Assembly (NCBI RefSeq): GCF_014636235.1
Contig: NZ_BMDZ01000001.1
Coordinates: 124,001-188,000, forward strand
Length of the DNA: 64,000 nucleotides
Origin: Tistrella bauzanensis
GTDB lineage: Bacteria > Pseudomonadota > Alphaproteobacteria > Tistrellales > Tistrellaceae
Direction: 5' to 3'
A model generated the notes under the pieces. That model was not told the origin of the DNA. It saw only the letters and a list, made by a program, of their open reading frames with translations, and did not search any database. Made by a program: the position numbers and the translations under genes. Shown piece by piece: positions 35,808 through 45,959 of the stretch. Each line of letters begins with the position of its first letter. The first letter of the stretch is position 1.

Positions 35808-37350
35808 CACCAGGAATGAGCCCGGCTTTTTTTCAGGCGACATGACCGCGGGTGATTTCGTGGCAGCCAACCGCATCGTTCTTCACGGTCCGCTCGGCTG
35901 GCGCGATGTCGCCGCAGTGGCCGACGGCGCCGGCCTCGACCTTTCAGCGGCCGCCCGTGGCCGCATCGAGGCGGCGCGCCGCATCGTCGATGCCCTGGTC
36001 GAGCGTGGCATCCGCGGCTATGGCATCAACACGGGCGTCGGCGCGCTGTGTGATGTGATCATCGACCGCGATGCCCAGCAGAGCCTGTCGCGCAATATCC
36101 TGTTCAGCCATGCCTGCGGCGTGGGCGACCCGCTGCCGGCGCCTGAGACCCGGGCGATCATGACCGCCCAGATCAACAATTTCGCCCATGGCGCCTCGGG
36201 TATCCGGCCGGAGACGGTCGATGCCCTGCTGGCCCTGCTGAACGCCGACGTCCTGCCGGTGATCCCGTCGCGCGGGTCGGTGGGCTATCTCACCCATGGT
36301 GCGGCGATCGGTCTGGTGCTGATCGGCCATGGCGAGGCGCGCCACGGCGCCGAACGGCTGACCGGGCGCGAGGCGCTCGCCCGCGTGGGTCTGGAACCGC
36401 TGGTGCTGGAGGCCAAGGAAGGTCTCAGCCTGGTCAATGGCACGCCCTGTGCCACCGGCCTTGCCTGTCTGGCGCTGTCGCGCATGGACCGGGCGATGGA
36501 TTGGGCGGATGCCGCGGCGACCTTGTCCTATGAAAATCTGGGTGCTCAGGCCGAGGCATTCGCCGCGGTGCCGCTGGCGCTGCGCACCTCGCCGGGTCTG
36601 CGCACCGTCGGCGCCCGGCTGGCATCCTGGCTCGATGGCAGCGAGTTGCTGGCGGCCTCTGCCGGCAGCCGCACCCAGGATCCGCTGAGCCTGCGGGCGG
36701 TGCCGCAGGTGCATGGCGCCGTGCGGGACCAGATGGAGTATCTGGCGGCGGTGGTGGATCGCGAGCTTGCCAGTGTCACCGACAATCCGGCGGTCGCCGG
36801 CACACCTGACGCGCCGGAGGTACATTCCCAGGCCCATGCGGTGGGCGCGGCGCTGGGCCTTGCCATGGATGGTCTGGCGGTTGCGGCGGCGGAACTGGCG
36901 GCGATCTGCGAACGCCGCATCGACCGGCTGGTCAACCCGCTGGTCAGCCGGCTGCCGGCCTTCCTTGCCTGGAACAGTGGTGTTTGCTCGGGCTTCATGA
37001 TCGCCCAATACACGGCGGCGGCGATCGCCGCCGAATGCCGGCGGCTGGCGGCGCCTGCCAGTCTGGATGGCGGTGTCACCTCGGGGCTACAGGAGGACAT
37101 CCTGACCCATGCCACGCCGGCTGCCGGCAAAGCTTTGATGGTGCTCGACAATCTGGAACGGGTTCTGGCGATCGAGCTGCTGGCGGCGGCACAGGCCTAT
37201 GATCTTCAGCCGGCCGGGCTCGGCCGGGCGACTCGCACCGACGCGCTCTATCGCCGTATCCGGGCACGTGTCGCGCCCTATGCCGACGACCGGCCGCTGA
37301 ACGGCGATTTCACCGCGATGCAGACCATTCTGCAGACCACGCGCCCCTGA
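35800..37350 (+). CDS. hutH: HutH-like protein lacking the MIO triad
   Basis: A 516-residue member of the histidine/phenylalanine ammonia-lyase superfamily, in the hutH position of the hut operon. Family features are present: GYGINTG (Tyr74), LVNGT (Asn213), TDNP, and the Glu of AAECRRLAAPAS. The catalytic centre is not: canonical GSVG-ASG-DLAPLAH is here GSVG (159-162) followed directly by YLTHGAA, so Ala-Ser-Gly is exactly missing and the MIO cofactor cannot form there. The usual QDPY Tyr is Leu296. An ASG at 132-134 (HGASGIRPE) aligns with the GFSGIR segment and is not the MIO site. The frame is intact and conserved-looking, so the protein is probably made, with altered or regulatory function. 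ATG 35800 overlaps hutV. Confidence 0.85.
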   Translation: MTDTRNEPGFFSGDMTAGDFVAANRIVLHGPLGWRDVAAVADGAGLDLSAAARGRIEAARRIVDALVERGIRGYGINTGVGALCDVIIDRDAQQSLSRNILFSHACGVGDPLPAPETRAIMTAQINNFAHGASGIRPETVDALLALLNADVLPVIPSRGSVGYLTHGAAIGLVLIGHGEARHGAERLTGREALARVGLEPLVLEAKEGLSLVNGTPCATGLACLALSRMDRAMDWADAAATLSYENLGAQAEAFAAVPLALRTSPGLRTVGARLASWLDGSELLAASAGSRTQDPLSLRAVPQVHGAVRDQMEYLAAVVDRELASVTDNPAVAGTPDAPEVHSQAHAVGAALGLAMDGLAVAAAELAAICERRIDRLVNPLVSRLPAFLAWNSGVCSGFMIAQYTAAAIAAECRRLAAPASLDGGVTSGLQEDILTHATPAAGKALMVLDNLERVLAIELLAAAQAYDLQPAGLGRATRTDALYRRIRARVAPYADDRPLNGDFTAMQTILQTTRP

Positions 37351-37455
37351 GCCTGCGGCGCGGCTCTGACCACTGAGCCTCTCTATGTCCTTCAGCCCCC
37401 TCGGCCGGTCGAGATCGACGACACCGGCCGCATTATCGCCCGAGGAGCACATCCG

Positions 37456-39129
<1,674 letters not shown>

Positions 39130-39131
39130 CC

Positions 39132-39755
39132 ATGGATGCGGCTCACGTCACGCGGTTTCTGCCGGCGGCGGGGCACAGACGCATGCCGTGGAAGAATGGC
39201 GGCGGCGAGACCGTGGAAATCGCGGTCTCGCCGGCCGGCGCCGGGCTCGATGCCTTCGACTGGCGGCTGAGCATGGCGACGGTGGCGGTGGACGGGCCGT
39301 TCTCGACCTTTCCCGGCATCGACCGGACGCTGGCGGTGCTGACCGGCGCCGGCATGGTCCTGGACATCGCCGGGCTCGGGCGCCGTACCCTCGATCCCGC
39401 CACCCTGCCGCTCGCCTTCCCGGCCGACCGGCCGACGACGGCGCAGCTCGTGAACGGCCCGATCACCGATCTGAACCTGATGACCCGGCGCGGCCGCCTG
39501 GTCCACGACGTGACGCGGCTGCGGGTGACCGTCCCGCAGGCGCTGGCGGCGACATCGGATATCCTTGTCCTGCTCTGCGCCAGCGGTCATGCCGGTGTCC
39601 GGGTCGGCGAGGCGCGGATCGGGCTGGCCCCGCTCGATGCGCTGCTGATCGCCGGCCGCCCGCAGACGGAGCCGGCCTGCGAGATCGCGGCCGACGGCAC
39701 CGACAGCGCGGCCGTGATCTTCATCTGCCGGATCAGCGACGGTCTGCCCGGCTGA
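39132..39755 (+). CDS. hutD: HutD/Ves family protein
   Basis: A 207-residue cupin-type protein. The HutD signature 'PWKNGGGETVEIAVSP' is near the N-terminus and 'WRLSMATVAVDGPFSTFPG' follows, with 'LNLMTRRG' later. HutD is thought to tune hut expression or limit intermediate levels in Pseudomonas; the biochemical role is not settled. ATG 39132 begins almost directly after the hutU stop, so the two are co-transcribed. Confidence 0.9.
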   Translation: MDAAHVTRFLPAAGHRRMPWKNGGGETVEIAVSPAGAGLDAFDWRLSMATVAVDGPFSTFPGIDRTLAVLTGAGMVLDIAGLGRRTLDPATLPLAFPADRPTTAQLVNGPITDLNLMTRRGRLVHDVTRLRVTVPQALAATSDILVLLCASGHAGVRVGEARIGLAPLDALLIAGRPQTEPACEIAADGTDSAAVIFICRISDGLPG

Positions 39756-39848
39756 CGGCATGCGGCCGGCGCGGGCCGGCCCATGGCCCTGACCGCAACC
39801 CCTCCTTGTAGAGCTAGCCCCAAGGGTATAGGTAAGGCAGACGCGCCG

Positions 39849-39874
39849 GCGGCTGTCACCGAGGCCGCGTTTTT
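39849..39874 (+). terminator. Weak terminator after hutD
   Basis: A short 5-bp stem GCGGC / GCCGC with a 10-base loop is followed by TTTTT. It is the only termination-like signal between hutD and uvrD. Confidence 0.35.
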
Positions 39875-39933
39875 GTTATGTTCCTGGGTGAGAGCCCCCC
39901 GGAAGATCCAGAGGAAGAGGTCCGGTCGACCCG

Positions 39934-42351
39934 ATGTCCGATCCATTCAGCCTGCCGGAACCACAGGCGCCGCTGCCGCAGGACCATGGGGCCCGCGGCA
40001 CCCATGCCTATCTCGACGGGCTGAATGCCGAACAGCGGGCGGCGGTGGAAACGCTCGACGGGCCGGTGCTGGTGCTGGCGGGGGCCGGGACCGGCAAGAC
40101 CCGCGTGCTGACCACCCGGCTTGCCCATCTGGTCGATACCGGGCGGGCGCGGCCCTGGCAGATCCTGGCGGTCACCTTCACCAACAAGGCCGCACGCGAA
40201 ATGCGCGAGCGGGTGGCGCGGCTGATCGGCGGCGACGAAAGCGGGCTGTGGTTCGGCACCTTCCATTCGCTGGCGGCCCGCATCCTCAGGCGTCATGCCG
40301 AGCTGGTGGGCCTGAGTTCCACCTTCACCATCCTGGACACCGACGACCAGATCCGTCTGGCCAAGCAGGTGATCCAGGCGGCGGGCGTGGACGAGAAGCG
40401 CTGGCCGCCCAAGGTGCTGGTCGGCGCCATCCAGCGCTGGAAGGACAAGGCCTATCAGCCGGCCGAGGTGCCGGGGGTGGAGGCGCATGAATTCGCCCGC
40501 GGTCGCGGTTCCAGCCTCTATGCCGCCTATCAGGCGCGGCTGAAAGAGCTGAACGCGGCCGATTTCGGCGATCTGCTGATGGAATGCATCCGGCTGTTCC
40601 GCCAGCATCCCGACATCCTGGCCGACTGGCAGCGCCGCTTCCGCTATATCCTGGTCGACGAGTATCAGGATACCAACGTGGCGCAGTATCTGTGGCTGCG
40701 GCTGCTGGCCCAGGCCCATCACAACATCTGCTGCGTGGGCGATGACGATCAGTCGATCTATTCCTGGCGCGGCGCCGAGGTCGGCAACATCCTGCGGTTC
40801 GAGACCGACTTCCCCGATGCGACCGTCGTGCGGCTGGAACGGAATTACCGCTCCACCGGCCATATTCTGGGCGCTGCCGGGGCGTTGATCGCCCATAACG
40901 AGGGCAGGCTTGGCAAGACGCTGTGGACCGATGATGGCGAGGGTGAGCGCGTCCGCATCCAGGGCTGCTGGGATGGCGACGAGGAGGCGCGCTTCGTGTC
41001 GGATGTGATCGAGCATCTGCGCGCGCAGGGGCTGTCGCTGTCGGACATGGCGGTGCTGGTGCGTGCCGGCCACCAGACCCGCGCCTTCGAAGACCGCTTC
41101 GTGACCATCGGTCTGCCCTATCGGGTGGTGGGGGGGCTGCGGTTCTTCGAGCGCGCCGAGGTGCGCGACGCGCTGGCCTATCTGCGGCTGATGATCGCCA
41201 GCGCCGATGATCTGGCCTTCGAGCGGATCGTGAACGTGCCCAAGCGCGGGCTGGGCGATGCCTCGGTTCAGGCGCTGGCGGTGGCGGCGCGGGCCGAGGG
41301 TGTGCCGCTGCTGGTGGCGGCGGGCGAACCCGCGATCACCAATGCGCTGCGCCCGAAGGCGCGGGCGGCGCTGGGCGATCTGGCGCGGCTGATTGCCGGC
41401 TGGCGCGAGGCGTTGTCGCATGAGACCCATGGCGAGGTCGTGCGCCGGATGCTGGATGAAAGCGGCCTGACCGGCATGTGGCAGGCCGAGAAGACCCCGG
41501 AAGCCCAGGGCCGGCTGGACAATCTGAAGGAACTGGCCCGCACGGTCGAGGAATTCGACAGCCTGCCGGCCTTTCTGGAACATGTCTCGCTGGTGATGGA
41601 TGTCGACACCCGGGCCGGCGACGAGATGGTCAGCCTGATGACCCTGCATGGCGCCAAGGGGCTGGAATTCGACACCGTGTTCCTGCCCGGCTGGGAAGAG
41701 GGCGTCTTTCCCCATGAGCGCGCGCTTGAGGAAAGCGGGCGCGAGGGGCTGGAGGAAGAACGCCGGCTGGCCTATGTCGGTCTGACCCGCGCCCGGCGCC
41801 GGGCAGTGATCAGCTTCGCCGCCAACCGGCGGGTCTATAACCAGTGGCTGTCTTCGGTGCCGTCGCGTTTCGTCGAGGAATTGCCGGGGCCCCATGTCGA
41901 GCTGTCGGGGCAGACCGGGGTTTATGGCGGCAACCGCCAGGGCGGATGGCAGCCAGCCGGCCGCGGCCGGCCATCGGACCATGCGGCACCGGACCCTTAT
42001 GCACAGACGGAGGTTTACGACCGTGCCACACGCCTGGCCGACGACCTGTCCACCCGCACCATCGACGGATCGGCGGTTCGGGTGAACGATCGCGCAGGAT
42101 CTGGCGGCACGGCCGGCGGTGGTCGCGATTTCGCGCCGCGCCGGCTTCAGCCGACCAGTGGCCGCACACCCGGACAGGCCGCGGCGGCAGCCAAGGCCGC
42201 CGACACCTCGTCGTTCAAGATCGGCATGCGGGTGTCCCATGCCAAATATGGCGCCGGATTCATCGAACGCATCGAAGGCGACAAGCTGCAGGTGGTGTTC
42301 GATGGTGTCGGCCGGAAGAAAGTGATCGATCGCTTTGTCGAGCCCGTCTGA
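39934..42351 (+). CDS. uvrD: ATP-dependent DNA helicase UvrD/PcrA
   Basis: An 805-residue superfamily 1 helicase for excision and mismatch repair. Walker A AGAGTGKT lies near residue 50, and motifs Ia FTNKAAREM, II VDEYQDTN, III DDDQSIYSWRGA and VI VGLTRARR are all visible. The C-terminal UvrD/PcrA tudor-like domain is present (MRVSHAKYGAG ... VQ/VVFDG). Complete. Its 3' end overlaps the start of prmA by 17 bases. Confidence 0.96.
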   Translation: MSDPFSLPEPQAPLPQDHGARGTHAYLDGLNAEQRAAVETLDGPVLVLAGAGTGKTRVLTTRLAHLVDTGRARPWQILAVTFTNKAAREMRERVARLIGGDESGLWFGTFHSLAARILRRHAELVGLSSTFTILDTDDQIRLAKQVIQAAGVDEKRWPPKVLVGAIQRWKDKAYQPAEVPGVEAHEFARGRGSSLYAAYQARLKELNAADFGDLLMECIRLFRQHPDILADWQRRFRYILVDEYQDTNVAQYLWLRLLAQAHHNICCVGDDDQSIYSWRGAEVGNILRFETDFPDATVVRLERNYRSTGHILGAAGALIAHNEGRLGKTLWTDDGEGERVRIQGCWDGDEEARFVSDVIEHLRAQGLSLSDMAVLVRAGHQTRAFEDRFVTIGLPYRVVGGLRFFERAEVRDALAYLRLMIASADDLAFERIVNVPKRGLGDASVQALAVAARAEGVPLLVAAGEPAITNALRPKARAALGDLARLIAGWREALSHETHGEVVRRMLDESGLTGMWQAEKTPEAQGRLDNLKELARTVEEFDSLPAFLEHVSLVMDVDTRAGDEMVSLMTLHGAKGLEFDTVFLPGWEEGVFPHERALEESGREGLEEERRLAYVGLTRARRRAVISFAANRRVYNQWLSSVPSRFVEELPGPHVELSGQTGVYGGNRQGGWQPAGRGRPSDHAAPDPYAQTEVYDRATRLADDLSTRTIDGSAVRVNDRAGSGGTAGGGRDFAPRRLQPTSGRTPGQAAAAAKAADTSSFKIGMRVSHAKYGAGFIERIEGDKLQVVFDGVGRKKVIDRFVEPV

Positions 42352-43282
42352 TCCCGCCCGCCTGGTGTGGCGGCTGACCCTGGATGTCCCGGGGCTGGAA
42401 CATGTCTCCGCGGTTGAAACCGCGCTTGAACCCTTCGTCGAAAGCCTGACCAGCTTCGAGGTGGTGGAGGATGGCCTGTGGTGGCGGGTCAGCGGCTATG
42501 CCCGCGGTGCCCGGCCCGAGATGGCGGTGATCTCCACACGTGTCGCGGTGCTTGCGGCGGCGCTGGATATTCCGCTGGAAAGCCCGTCGCTGGACCGGCT
42601 GGAGGATCGCGACTGGGCGAGCGACGTTCTGAAGAGCTTCGTGCCGATCAAGGCCGGCCGCTTCGTGGTTCATGGCAGCCACCTGTCGGGCGACGTGGTG
42701 CCGCCGGGCGCCATCGGCATCGTGGTCGATGCCGGCCAGGCCTTCGGCTCGGGCGAGCATGGCACCACCCGTGGCTGCCTGACCATGATCGACCGCATCG
42801 CCCGCCGGCGGCTGCCGGTCCGGCGTGTGCTGGACATGGGCTGCGGCTCGGGCGTGCTGGCGATCGGCGCCGCGAAGCGGCTGAACCCGCGCATGCTGCG
42901 CCGCCGGGTGCTGGCCGTCGACAATGATCCGCGATCGGTTGCGGTGACGGCCGAGAATATCCACATCAATCACGTGCGCGACCGGGTGATCCCGCTGATC
43001 TCGGAAGGCTTCCGCCGGCCCGAGGTGACGGCATACGGGCCGTACAACCTGATCCTGGCCAATATCCTGGCCCGTCCGCTGGCGCGGATGGCGCCGGTGG
43101 TGGTGCGGCATCTGGCGCCGGGCGGGCGGCTGGTGCTGTCGGGGTTGACCCCGCGTCAGGATGCCTGGGTGCGCAACGCCTATCGCCGGCGTGGCCTGGT
43201 TCTTGAGGCCCGGCTGGTGCTGGACGGCTGGACGACATTGCTGATGCGGCGCGCCTGGCCGCAGCGGCCGAACCGGCGCTGA
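42335..43282 (+). CDS. prmA: Ribosomal protein L11 methyltransferase PrmA
   Basis: SAM-dependent methyltransferase of about 315 residues. Motif I VLDMGCGSGVLAIGAAK and the catalytic NLILANILA loop are both typical of PrmA, which trimethylates ribosomal protein L11. The N-terminal substrate-recognition domain is present but short. The start is uncertain: TTG 42335 gives the full frame and overlaps uvrD; GTG 42365 is the next option. Coupled translation from uvrD is likely. Confidence 0.88.
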   Translation: MSSPSDPARLVWRLTLDVPGLEHVSAVETALEPFVESLTSFEVVEDGLWWRVSGYARGARPEMAVISTRVAVLAAALDIPLESPSLDRLEDRDWASDVLKSFVPIKAGRFVVHGSHLSGDVVPPGAIGIVVDAGQAFGSGEHGTTRGCLTMIDRIARRRLPVRRVLDMGCGSGVLAIGAAKRLNPRMLRRRVLAVDNDPRSVAVTAENIHINHVRDRVIPLISEGFRRPEVTAYGPYNLILANILARPLARMAPVVVRHLAPGGRLVLSGLTPRQDAWVRNAYRRRGLVLEARLVLDGWTTLLMRRAWPQRPNRR

Positions 43283-43331
43283 CCACCGGCGCTGATCATT
43301 TCCTCCAACATCTTCTCTGTCGAGGCCGTCG

Positions 43332-45383
43332 ATGATCGCAGCCACCCCGGACGGAACCAATCCGCAGCGCAACCCCAGCGACGATCTGGGCGCCCGGCTT
43401 GCCGCGGCCGGATCGCGCCTGCGGCCGGGCGACCTGGATGCGGTGCTGGCCGGAATCAACGCGTCGGCGGTGCCTGCGGATGACGAGGGCTGGATCGATC
43501 TGATCCTTGGCGCCGGGCCGCATGATCCGGCCCTGGTGGCCGATCTGGTGCGGCGGCGCACCAAGACGGGGGCCGAGCCGGCCGACGGCCTGTGGGATGA
43601 TGCGCCCGATACCGCCGGCCGGGTCGCCCGGCTGCGCGCCCGGCTGGCGGCGGCGGGCGTCGATGGCTTCATCGTGCCCCGCGCCGACGAACACCAGGGC
43701 GAATATGTGCCCCGGGCGGCGGAACGGCTGGGCTGGATCACCGGCTTTCATGGCTCGGCCGGCACCGCGATCATCCTTGGCGACCGGGCGGCGATCTTCA
43801 TTGATGGCCGCTATACCATTCAGGCCGAACAGGAGGTCGACGGGGCGGTGTTCGAACGCTGCCATGTGGTCGATCGGGCGCCGATGACATGGCTGGCCGA
43901 GGTGGCGGATCGTGGTGCGCGGATCGGCTATGATCCGCATCTGCACACGCCGGGGGAACTGGCCCGCTGGCAGCGCCAGCTCTCGCCGGCGGGCATCGAT
44001 CTGGTGGCGCTGGATGGCAACCCGGTGGACGCCGTGTGGAACGGCCGCGCCGCCCTGCCGCTGGGGCCGGTGGTGCCCCATGACGAGCGTTTCGCGGGCG
44101 AGCCGGTGGCGGCCAAGCGTGCGCGGATCGGGGCCGCGATCCGGGCCGCCGGCGCCGATGCCTATCTGATGACGCTGCCTGAGGATCTGGCCTGGCTGCT
44201 GAACATCCGCGGCGCCGACGTGCCCTGCGCGCCGATGCCCCTGGGCTTCGGGTTGATCGATGCCGATGGCGCCACGCAGATGTTCATCGACCCGCGCAAG
44301 CTGACCCAGGCGGCGCTGACCCATCTGGCCGGCGAGGCGCGGGTGGCGCCGGTCGAGGGGCTGGGGGCGGCGCTGGATGCCTGCGCCGGCCGGCGGGTGC
44401 TGATCGATCCGGCGACCGCCACGGTCTGGGCCGATCTGCGGCTGAAGGCGGCGGGCGCCACGGTTGTCGAGGGCGCGTCGCCGATCGCCCTGCCCAAGGC
44501 GCGCAAGAATGCGGTGGAACTGGCGGGGACAAGAGCGGCGCATCTGCGTGACGCGGGCGCGCTGGTCACCTTCCTGGCCTGGATCGCCGCCGAGGCCCCC
44601 ATGGGCCGGGTGACCGAGCTGGACGCGGCAGAGAAGCTTGGCGCGCTGCGGCGCGGGCTGGATCATTATCGCGGCATGAGCTTCGAGACCATCTCGGCCG
44701 CCGGACCCAACGCCGCCATGGCCCATTACCGGGTGAATGAGCGCAGCAACCGCCGGCTGGTCCCGGGCGAGATCTATCTGGTCGACAGCGGCGGCCAGTT
44801 CCTGGACGGCACCACCGATGTCACCCGCACCATCGGCATCGGCGCTATGCCCGACGCGGTGGCGCGGTCGTTCACCCTGGTGCTGAAGGGCCATATCGCG
44901 GTCGCGACCGCCCGTTTCCCGGCCGGCACCACCGGCGCGCAGCTCGATGTGCTGGCGCGTCATCACCTGTGGGCGGCGGGGCTGGATTTCGACCATGGCA
45001 CCGGCCATGGCGTCGGCAGTTATCTGTCGGTCCATGAGGGGCCACAGCGGATTTCGAAGGTGTCGGGCGTGGCGCTGGAACCGGGCATGATCCTGTCGGA
45101 CGAGCCCGGCTATTACGAGCCCGGCCGCTATGGCATCAGGATCGAGAATCTGGTGGTGGTGCGCGAGGATGGCATCGGCTTCGCGGGGCGGCGGTTCCTG
45201 GCCTTCGATACCATCACGCTCGCGCCGATCGACCGCACGCTGATCCGCGCCGACATGCTGACGGCGGCCGAGTGCGACTGGGTCGACGCCTATCATGCCC
45301 GGGTGCTGGCCGAGGTGGGGCCGCTGGTCGCGCCCGATGTGGCCGCGTGGCTGGCGGATGTGACCCGGCCGCTCGACCGGTAA
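43332..45383 (+). CDS. Xaa-Pro aminopeptidase (M24B) with N-terminal extension
   Basis: A 683-residue metallopeptidase of the three-domain aminopeptidase P type. The pita-bread metal ligands are recognisable in VDSGGQFLDGTTDVTRT (both Asp), HGVG (His), DEPGYY (Glu) and IENLVVV (Glu). The usual start of this family, 'LRARLAAAGVDGFIVPRADEHQGEY', lies only at about residue 100. Residues 1-95 form an extra Ala/Asp-rich stretch of unknown role. No later start has a better ribosome site, so the extension looks genuine. Confidence 0.9.
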   Translation: MIAATPDGTNPQRNPSDDLGARLAAAGSRLRPGDLDAVLAGINASAVPADDEGWIDLILGAGPHDPALVADLVRRRTKTGAEPADGLWDDAPDTAGRVARLRARLAAAGVDGFIVPRADEHQGEYVPRAAERLGWITGFHGSAGTAIILGDRAAIFIDGRYTIQAEQEVDGAVFERCHVVDRAPMTWLAEVADRGARIGYDPHLHTPGELARWQRQLSPAGIDLVALDGNPVDAVWNGRAALPLGPVVPHDERFAGEPVAAKRARIGAAIRAAGADAYLMTLPEDLAWLLNIRGADVPCAPMPLGFGLIDADGATQMFIDPRKLTQAALTHLAGEARVAPVEGLGAALDACAGRRVLIDPATATVWADLRLKAAGATVVEGASPIALPKARKNAVELAGTRAAHLRDAGALVTFLAWIAAEAPMGRVTELDAAEKLGALRRGLDHYRGMSFETISAAGPNAAMAHYRVNERSNRRLVPGEIYLVDSGGQFLDGTTDVTRTIGIGAMPDAVARSFTLVLKGHIAVATARFPAGTTGAQLDVLARHHLWAAGLDFDHGTGHGVGSYLSVHEGPQRISKVSGVALEPGMILSDEPGYYEPGRYGIRIENLVVVREDGIGFAGRRFLAFDTITLAPIDRTLIRADMLTAAECDWVDAYHARVLAEVGPLVAPDVAAWLADVTRPLDR

Positions 45384-45422
45384 AGTCCAGCTCCGCCGGC
45401 CATTCAGCGCGCTGGCGTCCGG

Positions 45423-45626
45423 TCAGCGCTGTGGCGTCTTGTCGGGGTCGTCTCCGGTCAACCGCTTCAGGTCCAGGATATGGCGGTCCCGGTCGCGTTC
45501 GGTATCGCGCAGGGTGCGCTGAAACCGGCTCATGCCGAAGCGGGCGCGGTTTTCGGCCGCGCGGGCCTCTTTCTCCGCACGGGCGCGCTGCTTGCGCGCG
45601 TCCTTCAGGTTGATGATGTCACCCAT
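45423..45626 (-). CDS. DUF4169 family small protein
   Basis: A 67-residue, highly charged helical protein. The opening GDIINLKDARKQRARAEKEARAAENRARFG is the DUF4169 pattern (quoted here as its key words: INLKDARKQRARAEKE, then ENRARFG). This family is restricted largely to alphaproteobacteria and has no known function. GGGAG lies 9 bases before ATG 45626; ATG 45635 would abut it and is less likely. It converges with the aminopeptidase gene and diverges from the AsmA-like gene. Confidence 0.85.
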   Translation of the reverse strand: MGDIINLKDARKQRARAEKEARAAENRARFGMSRFQRTLRDTERDRDRHILDLKRLTGDDPDKTPQR

Positions 45627-45959
45627 GGTCGGCATCTCCCGGGGCAAGACGACCGGAATGCCTGCACTGTACCGGCGGAGTTGCCCATACCTGCGGCCCC
45701 GGCTAGGGTCTATGGCGCTGCGATGCCGGCCATGGGCCGGCCGTTTGAACCTTCCGGCAAGGGCCGGCCTTGTGAACACTAAGGCGGCGCGTGGCCGGGG
45801 GCGAGTGGCATTTCCGCACAAGGGGGCCGCGTGATGTGGCGGCGGCCCCGGATGTTGATGCCACGGCAGCGCTGTGGCTGTTGTATCATGCGGCCTCTCG
45901 CCCCTTGAGACACGCCGCTGCCGCTGACCGGATCCGATCTGAAAGGGAACCTCGCGCCG

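Noticed and set aside
35827..35833. Run of seven T in the hutH-like start region as a terminator or slippage site
   Set aside because: No hairpin precedes it, and the frame on both sides is consistent (Phe-Phe codons).
36193..36201. ASG residues (132-134) in the HutH-like protein as a possible MIO site
   Set aside because: They sit in HGASGIRPE, which aligns with the conserved GFSGIR segment before the active-site loop, not with the GSVG-ASG-D MIO position.
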